From positions 13,636,174 to 13,700,173 of the forward strand of contig JAAALK010000084.1 in assembly GCA_019279435.1 (NCBI GenBank): 64,000 bases of DNA, written 5' to 3'. Made by a program: the position numbers and the translations under genes. This DNA is from Zizania palustris. Taxonomy: Eukaryota; Streptophyta; Magnoliopsida; Poales; Poaceae. The notes under the pieces were generated by a model that searched no databases, was not told the DNA's origin, and saw nothing but the letters and a program-made list of their open reading frames with translations. Shown here piece after piece: positions 21,209 through 31,800 of this stretch. How positions within the stretch are numbered: the stretch's first letter is position 1; every line of letters starts with the position of its first letter.

Positions 21209-21705
21209 TGTTGGCGTAAAAGATTACGCTAACAGGTTTCTAGAGATTAGAAACTAACAAATGAAGTGTTTGTGAAGTAAACTATTTCAAGCCTCCGAAG
21301 TGGATAATAGCTCAAAACAGTTCGAAGATGTGTATTGAATAACTCAATATTCCATGCTCATTACAGGGTAAAACGGGTGGTATTTATAGGCCCAAACATT
21401 AAGAAAAAGACCCTTTTACCCCTCTATTACAACCGACATAGTGGAAACTATTCGGTACCCTTAATAGGGCTAAAACGGTAAAAGACTAATCTAATGAGAA
21501 AGAAGATAAGTCTTCCATCCTAGCTGGCAAAGAAGCTCTCGAAAGAGTCCATGTTCGAAGATATACTTCGAACTAGAGTTCGCCTCCATCTTTCGAACTT
21601 GGTCCAATGTACTCCCGGAGTTAGACGCTGGAAACCTTTGATTAAATCACCTGCCTTTGTCTTGTTATGACAATAACCTTGAAGATGAAGTATTTTCCCC
21701 CAACA
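21209..21705 (-). repeat. 5' LTR of element A3 (497 bp)
   Basis: Reverse copy of the A1 LTR: minus strand starts TGTTGGGGGAAAATA and ends ACGCCAACA. The TATA box (CCTATAAATA on the minus strand, 21381-21390) is at the matching position. Confidence 0.92.
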
Positions 21706-21739
21706 ACCACCGAGGTCGGAGGACCCTCCGTGGTCCCCC
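21706..21739. other. 34-bp spacer between the A3 LTR and the B0 LTR
   Basis: Short unassigned sequence between two complete LTR ends. It contains CACCG and GGAGGACCCTCC but no recognisable element part. Confidence 0.5.
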
Positions 21740-23029
21740 TGTTGACACGGAAACATGCCCCCACACTTGGGTCAGTCTGACGATCCAAAATTGTGCGGAT
21801 ACTTAGGGACAAGCCTAAGCGTGACGCAGTACTGACGCCACGTTCTGACTACCCTTAGTCGTGATAAGGGGGGTGGAGTCGTCAGGCAATCAGATCACAC
21901 AAAATAATCCAATTAGCTGAAAGAAATATATCAAACAGAATAAAAATAGCAAACCGGTTAGAGCCTGTCTGCTTCGAAGTCTGATGCGACGGGGTCGCCG
22001 AAGTGTACCTTCGGCGTCTGGTGCGAAGTGTCCCGCCGAAGGGTTCTTCGGCGTTCGGACTGATCCGGCCGAAGATGGACTCCGAACGGATCTGAACGCG
22101 ATGATCACCTCCGAACAGCGGGGTTCGGCGTGAGATCTCCGATACAACAAACTACAGAATAATGACACGAGGACCACACGTGAGTGCAACTTCATCCGGT
22201 GCGGAGTATGGTCATGGTGAAGCCTGTTGTGACGAAGTATGCTGGCGAAGCCTGTTGCCGGAGCCTACAGTCCCACTGAAGGGTGTCCTGGTGACCTCCG
22301 AAACCGATCTCTCAGCTCCGGACACCTCCGACGAAGTAGCTCCGAACGTAGGAACCTATAACAAAGATGATTCGAAGTACCAATTCGGCCTGAGGACCAA
22401 ATTTTGCTAAGTGTTGCACTAGTAGCGAAGGTAGCAATCTGTTACGCAGATTAGCGAATACTTCATAGGCAAAGTAACAAGGCGATAGCAATCTATTACG
22501 TAGATTAATGGATACTTCACAAGCGAAGTAACAAGGGTTACCACTGTTCCGTAGTGGCCGGTGGAGGGCTTCTAGGCAAACCCATGATGAGATACAAGAA
22601 AATAAAGGTAAAGTAAATATGATCAAAGCATGGGGCTTTGGTTTGGTTTGAGTTGGGGGGGGGGTTCTCTATGCCGGCCTTGCCTCTCTATTTATAGGGG
22701 CTTAACTCCTAATCTAATCTGCTATTAATCCAGCCAGATAGAGATAAAGATTGAGCTGGAAATGCATACAATTCTACCTCTGCCGAGGTGGGCTTCGGCC
22801 ATGCCCATCGAGGCATGCTCCTCGGGCCGAAGCTTCGGTAGCGTGGGCCTCCGAAGGCTTCCCGGCCGAAGCCCATGGGCTAGCTAGAGGCTTTCGGAGC
22901 CCATAGCTCAATGGACTTCGGCCCAGTAGGGCTTCGGACGGACCCTGGACATGTGTATTTTTGGCCATAAATCACCAAAAATCGATATTTTGACAATCTA
23001 GCCATTAATGCCATTTTTTGCTATCAACA
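21740..23029 (-). repeat. 3' LTR of element B0 (1290 bp)
   Basis: Minus strand starts TGTTGATAGCAAAAAATGGC at 23029 and ends GTGTCAACA at 21740. A minus-strand TATA box is at 22688-22697. The purine tract AGGGGGCATG precedes it at 23030-23039. Confidence 0.9.
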
Positions 23030-23115
23030 CATGCCCCCTGCCTTTTAGTGAACTAGTGAACTAAAAGCACAACGAGCTAAAGACGATACCATCCATATCG
23101 GCTTTTTGACACTTT

Positions 23116-23448
23116 TTATGATGTTTGCCACACACTTGGGAAATACCTCTTCAAGTACCTACCATTCAAAGCTCTTAGAAACCGCTCTCCCTGCAGGGAT
23201 TCCAACACGTATGCATTGCCGGGAGCGATTTCGGCTACCTTAAAAGGACCTTCCCAACTAGGCGACCACTTACCAAACTTGGGACTTTTCGTGCCTAAGG
23301 GTAAAATCGTTTTCCACACCAAGTCTCCTATTTGAAACGATTTTGGTTTAACCTTTTTATTGTAGGATTTAGCTACTCTCTTCTTGTCTACTTCTATGGC
23401 TTCTAACGCCCTTAGTCTCTTATCAGTCACTTCCTCTAGATTATCCTT
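23116..23448 (-). pseudogene. Integrase C-terminal end, B0
   Basis: Reads VDKKRVAKSYNKKVKPKSF, GDLVWKTILPLGTK, SPSWEGPFKVAEIAPGNAYV and ends LKRYFPSVWQTS, the GPY-type module that closes pol in family B. The open frame is intact over its ~104 codons, but the upstream catalytic core is absent. Confidence 0.88.
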
Positions 23449-23598
23449 TGTGCTCTATTTGTGGCTCTATTTGTGCTCCGAACCGATGAAGCCCCCCTTG
23501 TGACTCCGTCTGTGCTCTGAACTGACTTCACCAGTTCTCGAGACCTGGAGGTCCCCTCCGGAGGAAACGAAGACCGTCTTGATGATGTGGCGACCTAG

Positions 23599-24430
23599 AT
23601 GGCTCGTCTTCAGGCCGAGGTAGGAAGATTGAGGCAGGAAGCTGCTGATAGGCTTTGTCCTCAGGCTAGCCCTATCATCCCATATGTTCCTCAAGACGAC
23701 GACCCTATTTACTATCCCGAATCCTCTAAGATTCAGAGAAGCACCGAGAATGCTTCCTTCGATGATGAATCTCCGCTACACCCATACTTGCAAAAGGTGC
23801 ACTTTGACACCAAGTTCAGAGCTTCGAAGTTGTGCAAGTACTCTGGAGAGGAAGACCCTAGAGAATTATCCCGCTCTTATGCTCTAGAAATTGAAGACAG
23901 TGGAGGGGTTCAAAACACAATGGTGAAGTGTTTCCCCCTTATGCTCGAAGGAGTTGCTCTGCGTTGGTTTTGGTCCTTGAAACCAAGATCGATTAAATCT
24001 TGGGAGCAGTTGAGGAAGAAGTTTGTGAGCAATTTCCAAGGGACCTTCATGCTCCCTATGTCTACAGGGAGTCTTTTTTAGGTGAAGTAACAACCTGGAG
24101 AAACTCTACGACAATTTTTCAAGCGCTTCACTCATACAAAGTCGCAGATAAGAGAGCTGTCTGCATCATTCGTTGTTGATGCAGCGTGGGAAGGAGTCAC
24201 AAACATAGGCCTCCTCGACAAGCTTCACAGGAAGCATATTTTCTTAGTAGCGTAGCTAATGGCCTAATTCGAGGAATATGCTAGGTCGGAAGAAGGATGG
24301 CTTCGTCTTCACCGTCCTTCAAGATGTCAAACTTGAACCAAAGACTTCAAGTCCACCATAGGTGTTCCTCTTCGACAATAATCAGCATGACGGACGAAGA
24401 GGATGAAAGCATCCTCACTCCGAGGTTTTA
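23599..24430 (+). pseudogene. Gag, A2
   Basis: Open from MARLQAEVGRLRQEAADRL to 24081, covering KLCKYSGEEDPRELSRSYAL, CFPLMLEGVALRWFW and SWEQLRKKFVSNFQGTF. After a frame break the homology continues as GETLRQFFKRF with several stops to about 24430. The first ~100 residues of the A3 Gag are missing. Confidence 0.87.
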
Positions 24431-24536
24431 AATATCGGCCCATCTTCTTATAAATTGCCCCCTAAAAATCCACAAGTTTAGGGAAACAAGGTCAGCGGCT
24501 GGGGGCCGCCAAGGAAGCCGACTGGTCGAGGCTAGG
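24431..24536 (+). other. Degenerate Gag-protease linker, A2
   Basis: Short stretch with no clear frame; the zinc-knuckle-like box seen in A3 was not found here. Confidence 0.4.
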
Positions 24537-25451
24537 CCTTCTTCTGTAGTGTACATGGTGAAAACCAAAGCCATGGTACCGATGCATGCAAGTCCATATT
24601 AGCTCTGAGGAGCGAGTATATCGAGAGGAGCTCTGGCCGAGGCACTACTAACCGAGCACCTCCCGAGACACGTCCGGAGCCATTGCAGGATGTCGGATAT
24701 GTGGACAGCTTCGAAGCCCCAAGATTGCCTTCGGTGGCCAGTGTTATGCCACCTCCGAAGCAAGAAGATACACAATACCACGGAAAATGGGTAGTCCTAC
24801 CCATCTCTAGAGGAGGGACCTTGAGCGGCATGTCAAAGCATCAGCGGAGAGAATATGTCTACGAAGTAGGGCATATTTGGACTTCCTCATCGGCCGCTAA
24901 AATGCCCGAGTGGTCTCATGTACCAATATCCTTCTCCGCAGCTGATGCAGCTGGAATTAAATTCCCTCATGCAGACCCTCTTGTTATTACAGCTGACATT
25001 GTAGGAACAGAAGTCCAACGAGTGTTGATTATGGCAGAAGATTCGTGGACATTATCTTCGTCCAAGCTTTCGATCAATTGTGCATCCCACAGAAGCATTT
25101 ACTTCCGGTAGCTCGTCCGCTTCAAGGCTTTGTAGGCCCTCCTATCTATGCCCTCGACCAAATAGGCCTCTAGGTCGCCTTCGGAGAGGGTCACCTGGCT
25201 AGATCGGAGAAGGTGATTTTTGATGTCGTAGACGCCCCTTATGCTTATAATGTTATCTTTGGAAGAGGAATGCTAAACCAATTCGGAGCCGTTGCGCATC
25301 ACAATTATTTATGTCCTGAAAATGCCTACGCACGGAGGAGTACTTGTCCTTGGTGACCAAGCTACGGCGCGGTGGGTGAAGTATGGCCATGGTCCACCTC
25401 TTCATCATAGGCAGGTAAGCAATGTACAGGATCATTCGGAGGATACCTCAG
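24537..25451 (+). pseudogene. Aspartic protease region, A2
   Basis: Matches A3: HIWTSSSAAKMPEWSHVPIS, then FPHADPLVITADIVGTEVQR. The active-site block is destroyed by an indel at about 25030 (DGGSS of the family is lost). Homology continues out of frame through FDVVDAPYAYNVIFGRGMLN to 25451, where C is inserted. Confidence 0.85.
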
Positions 25452-26366
25452 TGATGAGGACATCACTTCACATGATACACACATAGAGCCTCCACCTACA
25501 ATTCAATTACAAGGACCAATCACACGCGCCCGTGCCCGTCGCTTGAACCATGAGGTTAATTCTTTCCTTAGCAACTATGTTAATATTTGTTTGGACGGGA
25601 TGCTACTGAATACTAGTGATATTTTGTTGCTTAGGAACATGGGAGATGGAATAGAAGAATTGGAGTTGAAGACGGAGTCGCACGGATGTTTTGAAGTCAA
25701 GATTTCGCTGGTTCGGACTACATCGACCACCATGCACCAAAATGTGCATAACTTCCTCATACGAAGTCCGATCGGCAGCATTATTTGACTTTTTGGAAAT
25801 CTGAGGAGAAGACGGATCGTTTGCCGTTGGTTTCACCTCATTTGGAGTCTCGAGTCGTTCTGTGTGATTGAAACCGTCCTGCGTGACAGAACTGGGCCGT
25901 GTTGGCCCATAGTCCAAGTCTGTTCGCCTTCTAGCCCATAGTCTGAGTCTGTTCGCCTTCCACAGGCTGCCCACACCCTATATATTCTCACGCCAGCCGC
26001 CTCTAGGGTTAGGTTTTGCTTTTTTTGCATCTACACTGTTGTGTTTAGATCCCGCCCCTTGCACCGGACCGATTGGCTGCTGCATAGGCATTTGTGAAAC
26101 CTCACCTTTTCATCGTTTGTTTGTGATTTGGCATTCGATTAGTATCCTTCCTGTTCTTGCTTGTGTTCTTGGGTTCGCTTGCAGGAATTAGCCTTCGTGG
26201 CGAGGTCAATCACGTCCTGCGTGGTTGATAACCAACGGAGACAGTGGTGTAACGATTGCAAGGTTTTGATCCGCCGGACCGGAGCCTTGGATCGCCAACG
26301 TCGAGATTCTCCACCAACCCAAGTTATCCTTTACCTAGCGGAAGATCGGGACTAATCTCCCCATCA
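25452..26366 (+). repeat. 5' LTR of element C (915 bp)
   Basis: Starts TGATGAGGACATCACTTC and ends TCTCCCCATCA. TATA-like CTATATATT at 25978-25986. By eye it differs from the 3' LTR at twenty-odd of 915 positions, several of them clustered near 25735-25800 and at the very end. Confidence 0.95.
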
Positions 26367-26368
26367 GT

Positions 26369-26380
26369 TGGTATCAGAGC
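26369..26380 (+). other. Primer binding site, element C
   Basis: TGGTATCAGAGC, complementary to initiator Met tRNA, begins two bases after the 5' LTR. Confidence 0.92.
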
Positions 26381-27479
26381 ACAGATTTCCCGTTAGGTAA
26401 TCTCGATCTGCTTTTGTTTTTACCTAGAGTCCAGAAAACCGCACCAAAAAAATTCCCCACCGAGAACCCCTTTGTGCCTTGCGATTTTAATTTCAGTTTT
26501 AACTTTGTTGAGTTTGTGTTCTTGGTCGAGTCTTGTTGCTGGTTTAGTAATCCCTTTGTGTCGTTTGAGTAGTAGTTGTTCTTGTGTCTCAAAAAATTTC
26601 CCACCCGAAAAACCCCCCTCCAGAACCCTACTCATCTTCCCCATCGAGTCTTTGTGACCCCCCTTCGGTAAAATAGACATAACTTTTCGCTCATTTGGCA
26701 GAAAAATCTGAAATGTTTTGAGCGTCTTCCTCACCAGAATCGCCAAAAAAATCAGGAGGATAAAGAAAAAAATTGGACAAAGTTTTTGCTCGTCGTTCAT
26801 CGAACTTGTTGATTTTCTGTGAGCCACATCCCACCTCAGTTGCAGGTGCCAATTTTTGTGGTTGCAGCTCTTGTCATCCTTGTTCAAAAAAAATAGAGTG
26901 AAAAAAAGAGAGAAAAAAAAGAAAGAAAAAAAAGAAGATTCGACAGTAACAGCTTTTCAGCGGCAGTAACAGATTCTGCTTGTCCGATCCCTTGTCCGAA
27001 CTCTTGTCCGATCAGTGGTAGTAACAGAGTTATCAGCGGTAGTAACAGATTCTGCTTGTCCGATCCCTTGTCCGAACTCTTGTCCGATCAGCGGCAGTAA
27101 CAGATTTTGCTTGTCCGAACTCTTGTCCGATCCCTTGTCCGATCCCTTGTCCGATCTGTGATTTAAAAAAAATTGCTTGAATTTTCACATTGGGAGCACT
27201 AAGGTCAGCAACTTTGACGAGTACTAGGGAATACTTACTGAACTTGGTTTAACTGTTATTACTATCGCTATTCCTTGCTACTCACTTTGCCTTCCAAGCT
27301 ACACCTTTCTCTTGGTCAGGACAGGATCAATTCTTGCAATTGCACACCACCTCCACTTGGTTCATCACCTGTAGGCCGGTGACCTCACTGTGGCGTGGTA
27401 AGAACACTTGCAAGCGCAGGTAAGGCGCTTGATGGATTGCTTCCACCACACACCCACCTAGCTGTTTTACATAAGGATT
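26381..27479 (+). other. Leader of element C, no gag
   Basis: About 1.1 kb without Gag motifs. It contains a purine-rich tract and a minisatellite (separate entry). Short frames here carry no recognisable domain. Confidence 0.6.
26883..27172 (+). repeat. Purine tract and CTTGTCCGAT minisatellite in the C leader
   Basis: A ~55-bp A/G-rich tract (26883-26940) is followed by about ten copies of an 11-bp motif close to CTTGTCCGATC, interleaved with GGCAGTAACAGAT. A longer ~80-90-bp unit combining the two recurs. Confidence 0.85.
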
Positions 27480-27991
27480 ATTCTTTGTGGTTTTGTCTTT
27501 TCACTAACATGGCAGCACTTATTGTACAACGTGACTTGAGCACTCACATGGACCAGGACGACCAGTCACAACGGAATAATCTGTTTCAGACCTTCTTCCT
27601 CGTCAAAGACCGTCGTGTATGTGTCATCATCGACAGCGGTAGTTGCAACAATTTGGTGAGCCAGGACATGGTAACGAAGCTTCAACTTCCCACACGTGCA
27701 CATCCACACCCTTACCACGTGCAATGGTTCAACAATAGCGGTAAGGTCATGGTAACACAAACTGCTCACATCGAATTTTCCATTGGTACATGCTTCGGAG
27801 TTGCTGATTTTGATGTAGTACCAATGCAAGCATTTTCTCTATTACTTGGTAGACCTTGGGTATATGATACTGATGCTACACACCATGGTAGGAGCAATAA
27901 GTACACATTTATGTATAAAGGAAAGAAAGTTACATTGCTTCCTATGACTCCTGCTGAAATTGTGAAATTTGAACAAGAAAAACTGTGCTAG
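27480..27991 (+). pseudogene. Aspartic protease, element C
   Basis: Begins MAALIVQRDLSTH and NNLFQTFFLV, with the active site in CVIIDSGSCNNLVS, then PHPYHVQWFNNSGK, VVPMQAFSLLLGRPWVYD, and LLPMTPAEIV. The domain itself looks intact in one frame. The frame ends at 27991 right after the protease, where a frameshift and a large deletion remove the reverse transcriptase fingers and palm. Confidence 0.9.
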
Positions 27992-28725
27992 GGACTTACA
28001 AAAAGGCAAACAACCTTCTGAAAATCAACAAGTAGCTGAAACGCTTTCGAGGCAACAAAAAGATAAAGTTGTTTCTCCTTCTTCATCACAAGCTATTAAT
28101 CTGAAAGGACGTGTCATGCTTGCAACTAAAACTAATCTTGCAGTACGTAGTTTTCTTGGTCTTGCAGGTTTCTACCGGCGTTTTGTGAAAGCTTTCAGCA
28201 CCATAGCCGGTCCTTTACCTGAGTTGACCAAGAAGGGAGTTACTTTTACTTGGAATCTAGCACAAGAACAAGTTTTTTCCACACTCAAGGATCACCTTAC
28301 ACGTGCACCTCTACTTCAGCTACCCGACTTCAGTAAGCCTTTTGAGTTAGAATGTGATGCTAGTGGTTTTGGAATAGGAAGTGTGCTGCTACAAGGAGAT
28401 AAACCTGTGGCCTATTCTAGTGAGAAATTGCATGGTCCACAGTTGAATTATTCTACCTATGATAAGGAATTATATGCCTTAGTGCGTGTGCTTGAAACTT
28501 GGCAACATTACCTTCTGCCTAAGGAGTTTATTATACATTCTGATCATGACGCACTCAAATATTTGAGAGGGCAAGCTAAACTGAATCAGTAGACATGTTA
28601 AATGGGTTGAATTTATTGACTCTTTCCCATACATTGTGAAATACAAGAATGGCAAAGAAAATGTGGTTGCTGATGCATTGTCTCGTAGGATTGTTCTTTT
28701 ATCTCAACTTGGTATCAACGTTCCA
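27992..28725 (+). pseudogene. End of reverse transcriptase and RNase H, element C
   Basis: After a short linker the frame enters directly at SFLGLAGFYRRFVKAF (reverse transcriptase thumb), then FELECDASGFGIGSVLLQ, YSTYDKELYALVRVLETW and FIIHSDHDALKYLRG of RNase H. The catalytic YxDD loop and all upstream polymerase motifs are missing. A one-base frameshift at about 28590 precedes the RHVKWVEF-like end and the VVADALSR block. Confidence 0.9.
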
Positions 28726-30092
28726 GATTTGGAAAGTTTGAAAGATTTGTATGTTGTAGATAAAGAATTTGCTGAACCATTCACTAAATGTAATGATGGG
28801 AAAGGCTAGAAAAAATTTCATGTTTATGACGGGTTCTTGTTCCATGCTAACAAGCTATGTGTTCCAGATTCGTTCGTACGTTTGCTGTTGTTGCAGGAAT
28901 CACATGGCGGTGGATTAATGGAACATTTTGGGAGAGAAAAGACTTTGGCCCTGCTGTCCAATAATTTTTATTGGCTAAAGATGCGGAGAGATGTTGAACG
29001 ATTTGTGCAGCGTTGTGCCACATACCATAAAGCTAAGTCCAAACTTAACCCATATGGTTTGTATACTCCACTTCCTGTTTCTAGTGCACCTTGGGAAGGT
29101 AATAGCATGGACTTTATTGTGGGATTGCCTAGGACAAAGAGGGGGAGAGACTCCATATTTGTAAGAGTGGATATGTTTTCTAAAATGGCACACTTTATTC
29201 CCTGTCACAAGACCAACGATGCTTCACATATTGCTGATTTATTTTTCAGGGAAATTGTGAGATTGCACGGGATGCCTAGAACCATTGTTTCAGATCATGA
29301 TGTGAAGTTTATGAGTTACTTTTGGAAGACAATGTGGGCCAAGCTTGGCACAAAATTGATATTTTCAACAACTTGTCACCCGCAAACTGATGGTCCAACA
29401 GAGGTGGTAAACCGTACACTCTCCATGTTGCTGCGAACAATGATTAAAAAGAACCTGAAGGAATGGGAGGACTGCCTTCCACATGTTGAATTTGCATACA
29501 ATAGAGCTGTTCACTCAACAACACAATTGTGCCCGTCTGAAGTGGTGTATGGTTTTAAGCCAATCACACCACTTGATTTACTGCCACATCCTTTTCAAGA
29601 GAGAGCAAACTATGGAGGCAACTAAGCGCGCAGAGTTTGTGAAAGCTATGCATCTGAAGACCAAGGAAGTTATTGAAAAGAAAGCACACTATTTTGCTCA
29701 AAAGACAAATAAAGAAAGAAAGAAGATGTTTTTCAAACCAGGAGATCTTGTTTGGTTGTACTTGCGCAAGGATCGTTTTCCTTGATTTGAGAAAGTTTAA
29801 ATTGATGCCCCGTGCTGATGATTTAAAACCCTATTTGGGAGCTGACGATGAGCTTGAGTCGAGGACGACTCCAATTCAAGAAGGGGAGGATGATGAGGAC
29901 ATCACTTCACATGATACACACATAGAGCCTCCACCTACAATTCAATTACAAGGACCAATCACACGCGCCCGTGCCCATCGCTTGAACCATGAGGTTAATT
30001 CTTTCCTTAGCAACTATGTTAATATTTGTTTGGATAGGATGCTACTAATACTAGTGATATTTTGTTGCTTAGGAACATGGGAGATGGAATAG
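28726..30092 (+). pseudogene. Integrase with tail extending into the 3' LTR, element C
   Basis: The zinc-finger half reads CATYHKAKS, with Tyr where the family has the last Cys. The catalytic core keeps Asp in NSMDFIVGL, Asp in VSDHDVKF and Glu in GPTEVVNRTL. Breaks: stop at 28807, frameshifts near 29610 and 29780. About 90 bp of the GPF module appear deleted between LRKFKLMPRA and DDLKPYLG. The frame then passes DELESRTTPIQEGEDDED and crosses the LTR border at 29891 into ITRARAHRLNHEV. Confidence 0.88.
29878..29890 (+). other. Polypurine tract, element C
   Basis: AAGAAGGGGAGGA directly before the 3' LTR. The same string precedes the D2 LTR remnant on the other strand. Confidence 0.88.
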
Positions 30093-30805
30093 AAGAATTG
30101 GAGTTGAAGACGGAGTCGCACGGATGTTTTGAAGTCAAGATTTCGCTGGTTCGGACTACATCGACCACCATGCACCAAAATGGGCGTAACTTGCCTCATA
30201 CGAAGTCCGATCGGCCCGTTCTTTGACTTTTTGGAAAGCTGAGGAGAAGACGGATCGTTTGCCGTTGGTTTCACCTCATTTGGAGTCTCAAGTCGTTCTG
30301 TGTGATTGAAACCGTCCTGCGTGACAGAACTGGGCCGTGTTGGCCCATAGTCCAAGTCTGTTCGCCTTCTAGCCCATAGTCTGAGTCTGTTCGCCTTCCA
30401 CAGGCTGCCCACACCCTATATATTCTCACGCCAGCCGCCTCTAGGGTTAGGTTTTGCTTTTTTTGCATCTACACTGTTGTGTTTAGATCCCGCCCCTTGC
30501 ACCGGACCGATTGGCTGCTGCATAGGCGTTTGTGAAACCTCACCTTTTCATCGTTTGTCTGTGATTTGGCATTCGATTTGTATCCTTCCTAGTTCTTGCT
30601 TGTGTTCTTGGGTTCGCTTGCAGGAATTAGCCTTCGTGGCGAGGTCAATCACGTCCTGCGTGGTTGATAACCAACGGAGACAGTGGTGTAACGATTGCAA
30701 GGTTTTGATCCGCCGGACCGGAGCCTTGGATCGCCAACGTCGAGATTCTCCACCAACCCAAGTTATCCTTTACCTAGCAGAATATCAGGACCAATCTCCC
30801 CATCA
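29891..30805 (+). repeat. 3' LTR of element C (915 bp)
   Basis: Same length and ends as the 5' LTR, followed by the target-site copy CTCAG (30806-30810). Its first ~200 bp also code for the end of pol. Confidence 0.95.
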
Positions 30806-31800
30806 CTCAGCGTCAAGTGACCCCTCGAAGATCTCCTCCCTCAAGCCAAGCCCCGAAGGTGAAATTGTAACGAAGATCATTGTTCAGGACGACAAAGACT
30901 ATCCCATTTAGTTTGTCAAGGAACTGCCTCCGGAAATTGCTACTTCACTGGAAGAAGTAGTTAAAGAGAATTTGGATGTCTTTGCCTGGTCTGATGAAGA
31001 TATTCGCAGAGTCGACCGAAGCATTATTGAGCATAGCCTGCTCGTCAACCCAAGGGTCTAACCTGTCCATCAGGGGCTCCACAAGTTGTCGGTAGAGAGA
31101 GAAGATCTTGCCAAAGCGGAGGTTGAAAAATTATTAAAGGTTGGGATCATTAGAGAGGTGGCTCACACGCAGTGGTTAGCCAACCCCGTCTTTGTTAAGA
31201 AGAAGGCCTCCGACAAGTGGCGCTTGTGCATTGACTTCACATCCCTGAGTAAAGCATGCCCACATGACCCCTACCCCATGCCTCGCATTGATGACTTGTC
31301 GACTTCACTGCTGGCTCCAAGCTTTTAAGCTTCCTCGACGCATACTCTAGATATCATCAAATATGGTTAAAATGAGAAGACGAAGCCAAGGCATGCTTTA
31401 TCACTCATTCGGAAGTCTTTTGTTATGTCAGAATGCACCAACATAGTCTAGACTTAGCAGAAACTTTTGAGAGCCTCCGAGCATGTGGAGTTTGCCTCAA
31501 CCCCGAGAAATGTATCTTCGAGGCTAAAGCTGGAAAATTGTTAGGGTACTTAGTTTCGAGCAGAGGGATCGAAGAAAGCCCAACGCAAATAAGTGCATTG
31601 CAAAGGATGGCTCCGCTAGAAAATTTAAAGCAAGTTCAAAAGCTCACTAGATGCCTTGCGGCCCTTAGCAGATTTTTGGCAAGGTCCACAGAGCAGAGCC
31701 TCCCAATATTCAAAGCTTTGAGGGGTCTGAAGAATTTTCCTAGACACCGGAGTGCCAAAAGAGCTTCGATGAAATCAAGGACTATCTTGGCAATCTTGCA
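30806..31800 (+). pseudogene. Reverse transcriptase, A2 (catalytic loop deleted)
   Basis: Resumes after C with the linker GEIVTKIIVQDDKDYPI, then EVEKLLKVGIIREVAHTQW, NPVFVKKKASDKWRLCIDF, DPYPMPRIDDL. Stops at 30909 and about 31059 and a frameshift near 31308 break the frame. At about 31430 the sequence jumps from ITHSEVFCYVRM to HQHSLDLAETFESLR, skipping the segment that carries the YVDD catalytic motif. The connection part VQKLTRCLAALSRFLARS follows. Confidence 0.88.

Larger units (their letters stand above)
18437..21705 (-). mobile_element. Element A3: Tat-lineage gypsy element, 5' part, minus strand
   Basis: Read on the minus strand: 5' LTR (21705-21209), primer site, gag, protease, and the first part of reverse transcriptase, cut at about 18437. 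It is the same family as A1 and A2. Everything after the YSSYHQIWLK block is missing, including the catalytic loop, RNase H and integrase. Confidence 0.88.
21740..23448 (-). mobile_element. Element B0: 3' end of a Tat-lineage gypsy element, minus strand
   Basis: Consists of the last ~330 bp of integrase coding sequence (23448-23116), a short 3' untranslated stretch with polypurine tract, and a complete 3' LTR. The family is that of B1 and B2. The rest is missing; at about 23448 it abuts truncated A2. Confidence 0.85.
25452..30805 (+). mobile_element. Element C: chromovirus (CRM-like) retrotransposon, internally deleted
   Basis: Complete insertion of 5354 bp with two 915-bp LTRs (ends TGATG/CATCA) and a perfect 5-bp target-site duplication CTCAG (25447-25451 and 30806-30810). 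Internal parts: initiator-Met primer site, repeat-rich leader, protease, end of reverse transcriptase with RNase H, integrase, polypurine tract. Gag and the reverse transcriptase core are absent, so it could only have moved with help. The pol frame runs into the 3' LTR, a known trait of CRM elements. Confidence 0.93.

Noticed and set aside
22774..22968. Minus-strand frame with GLRKPLASPWAS inside the B0 LTR
   Set aside because: The same string is open in other B LTR copies only by chance of a GC-rich repeat; it has no start or domain and lies in untranslated LTR.
25543..25788. Separate gene inside the 5' LTR of C
   Set aside because: It is the copy of the pol tail that the 3' LTR carries; in the 5' LTR it has no start context of its own.
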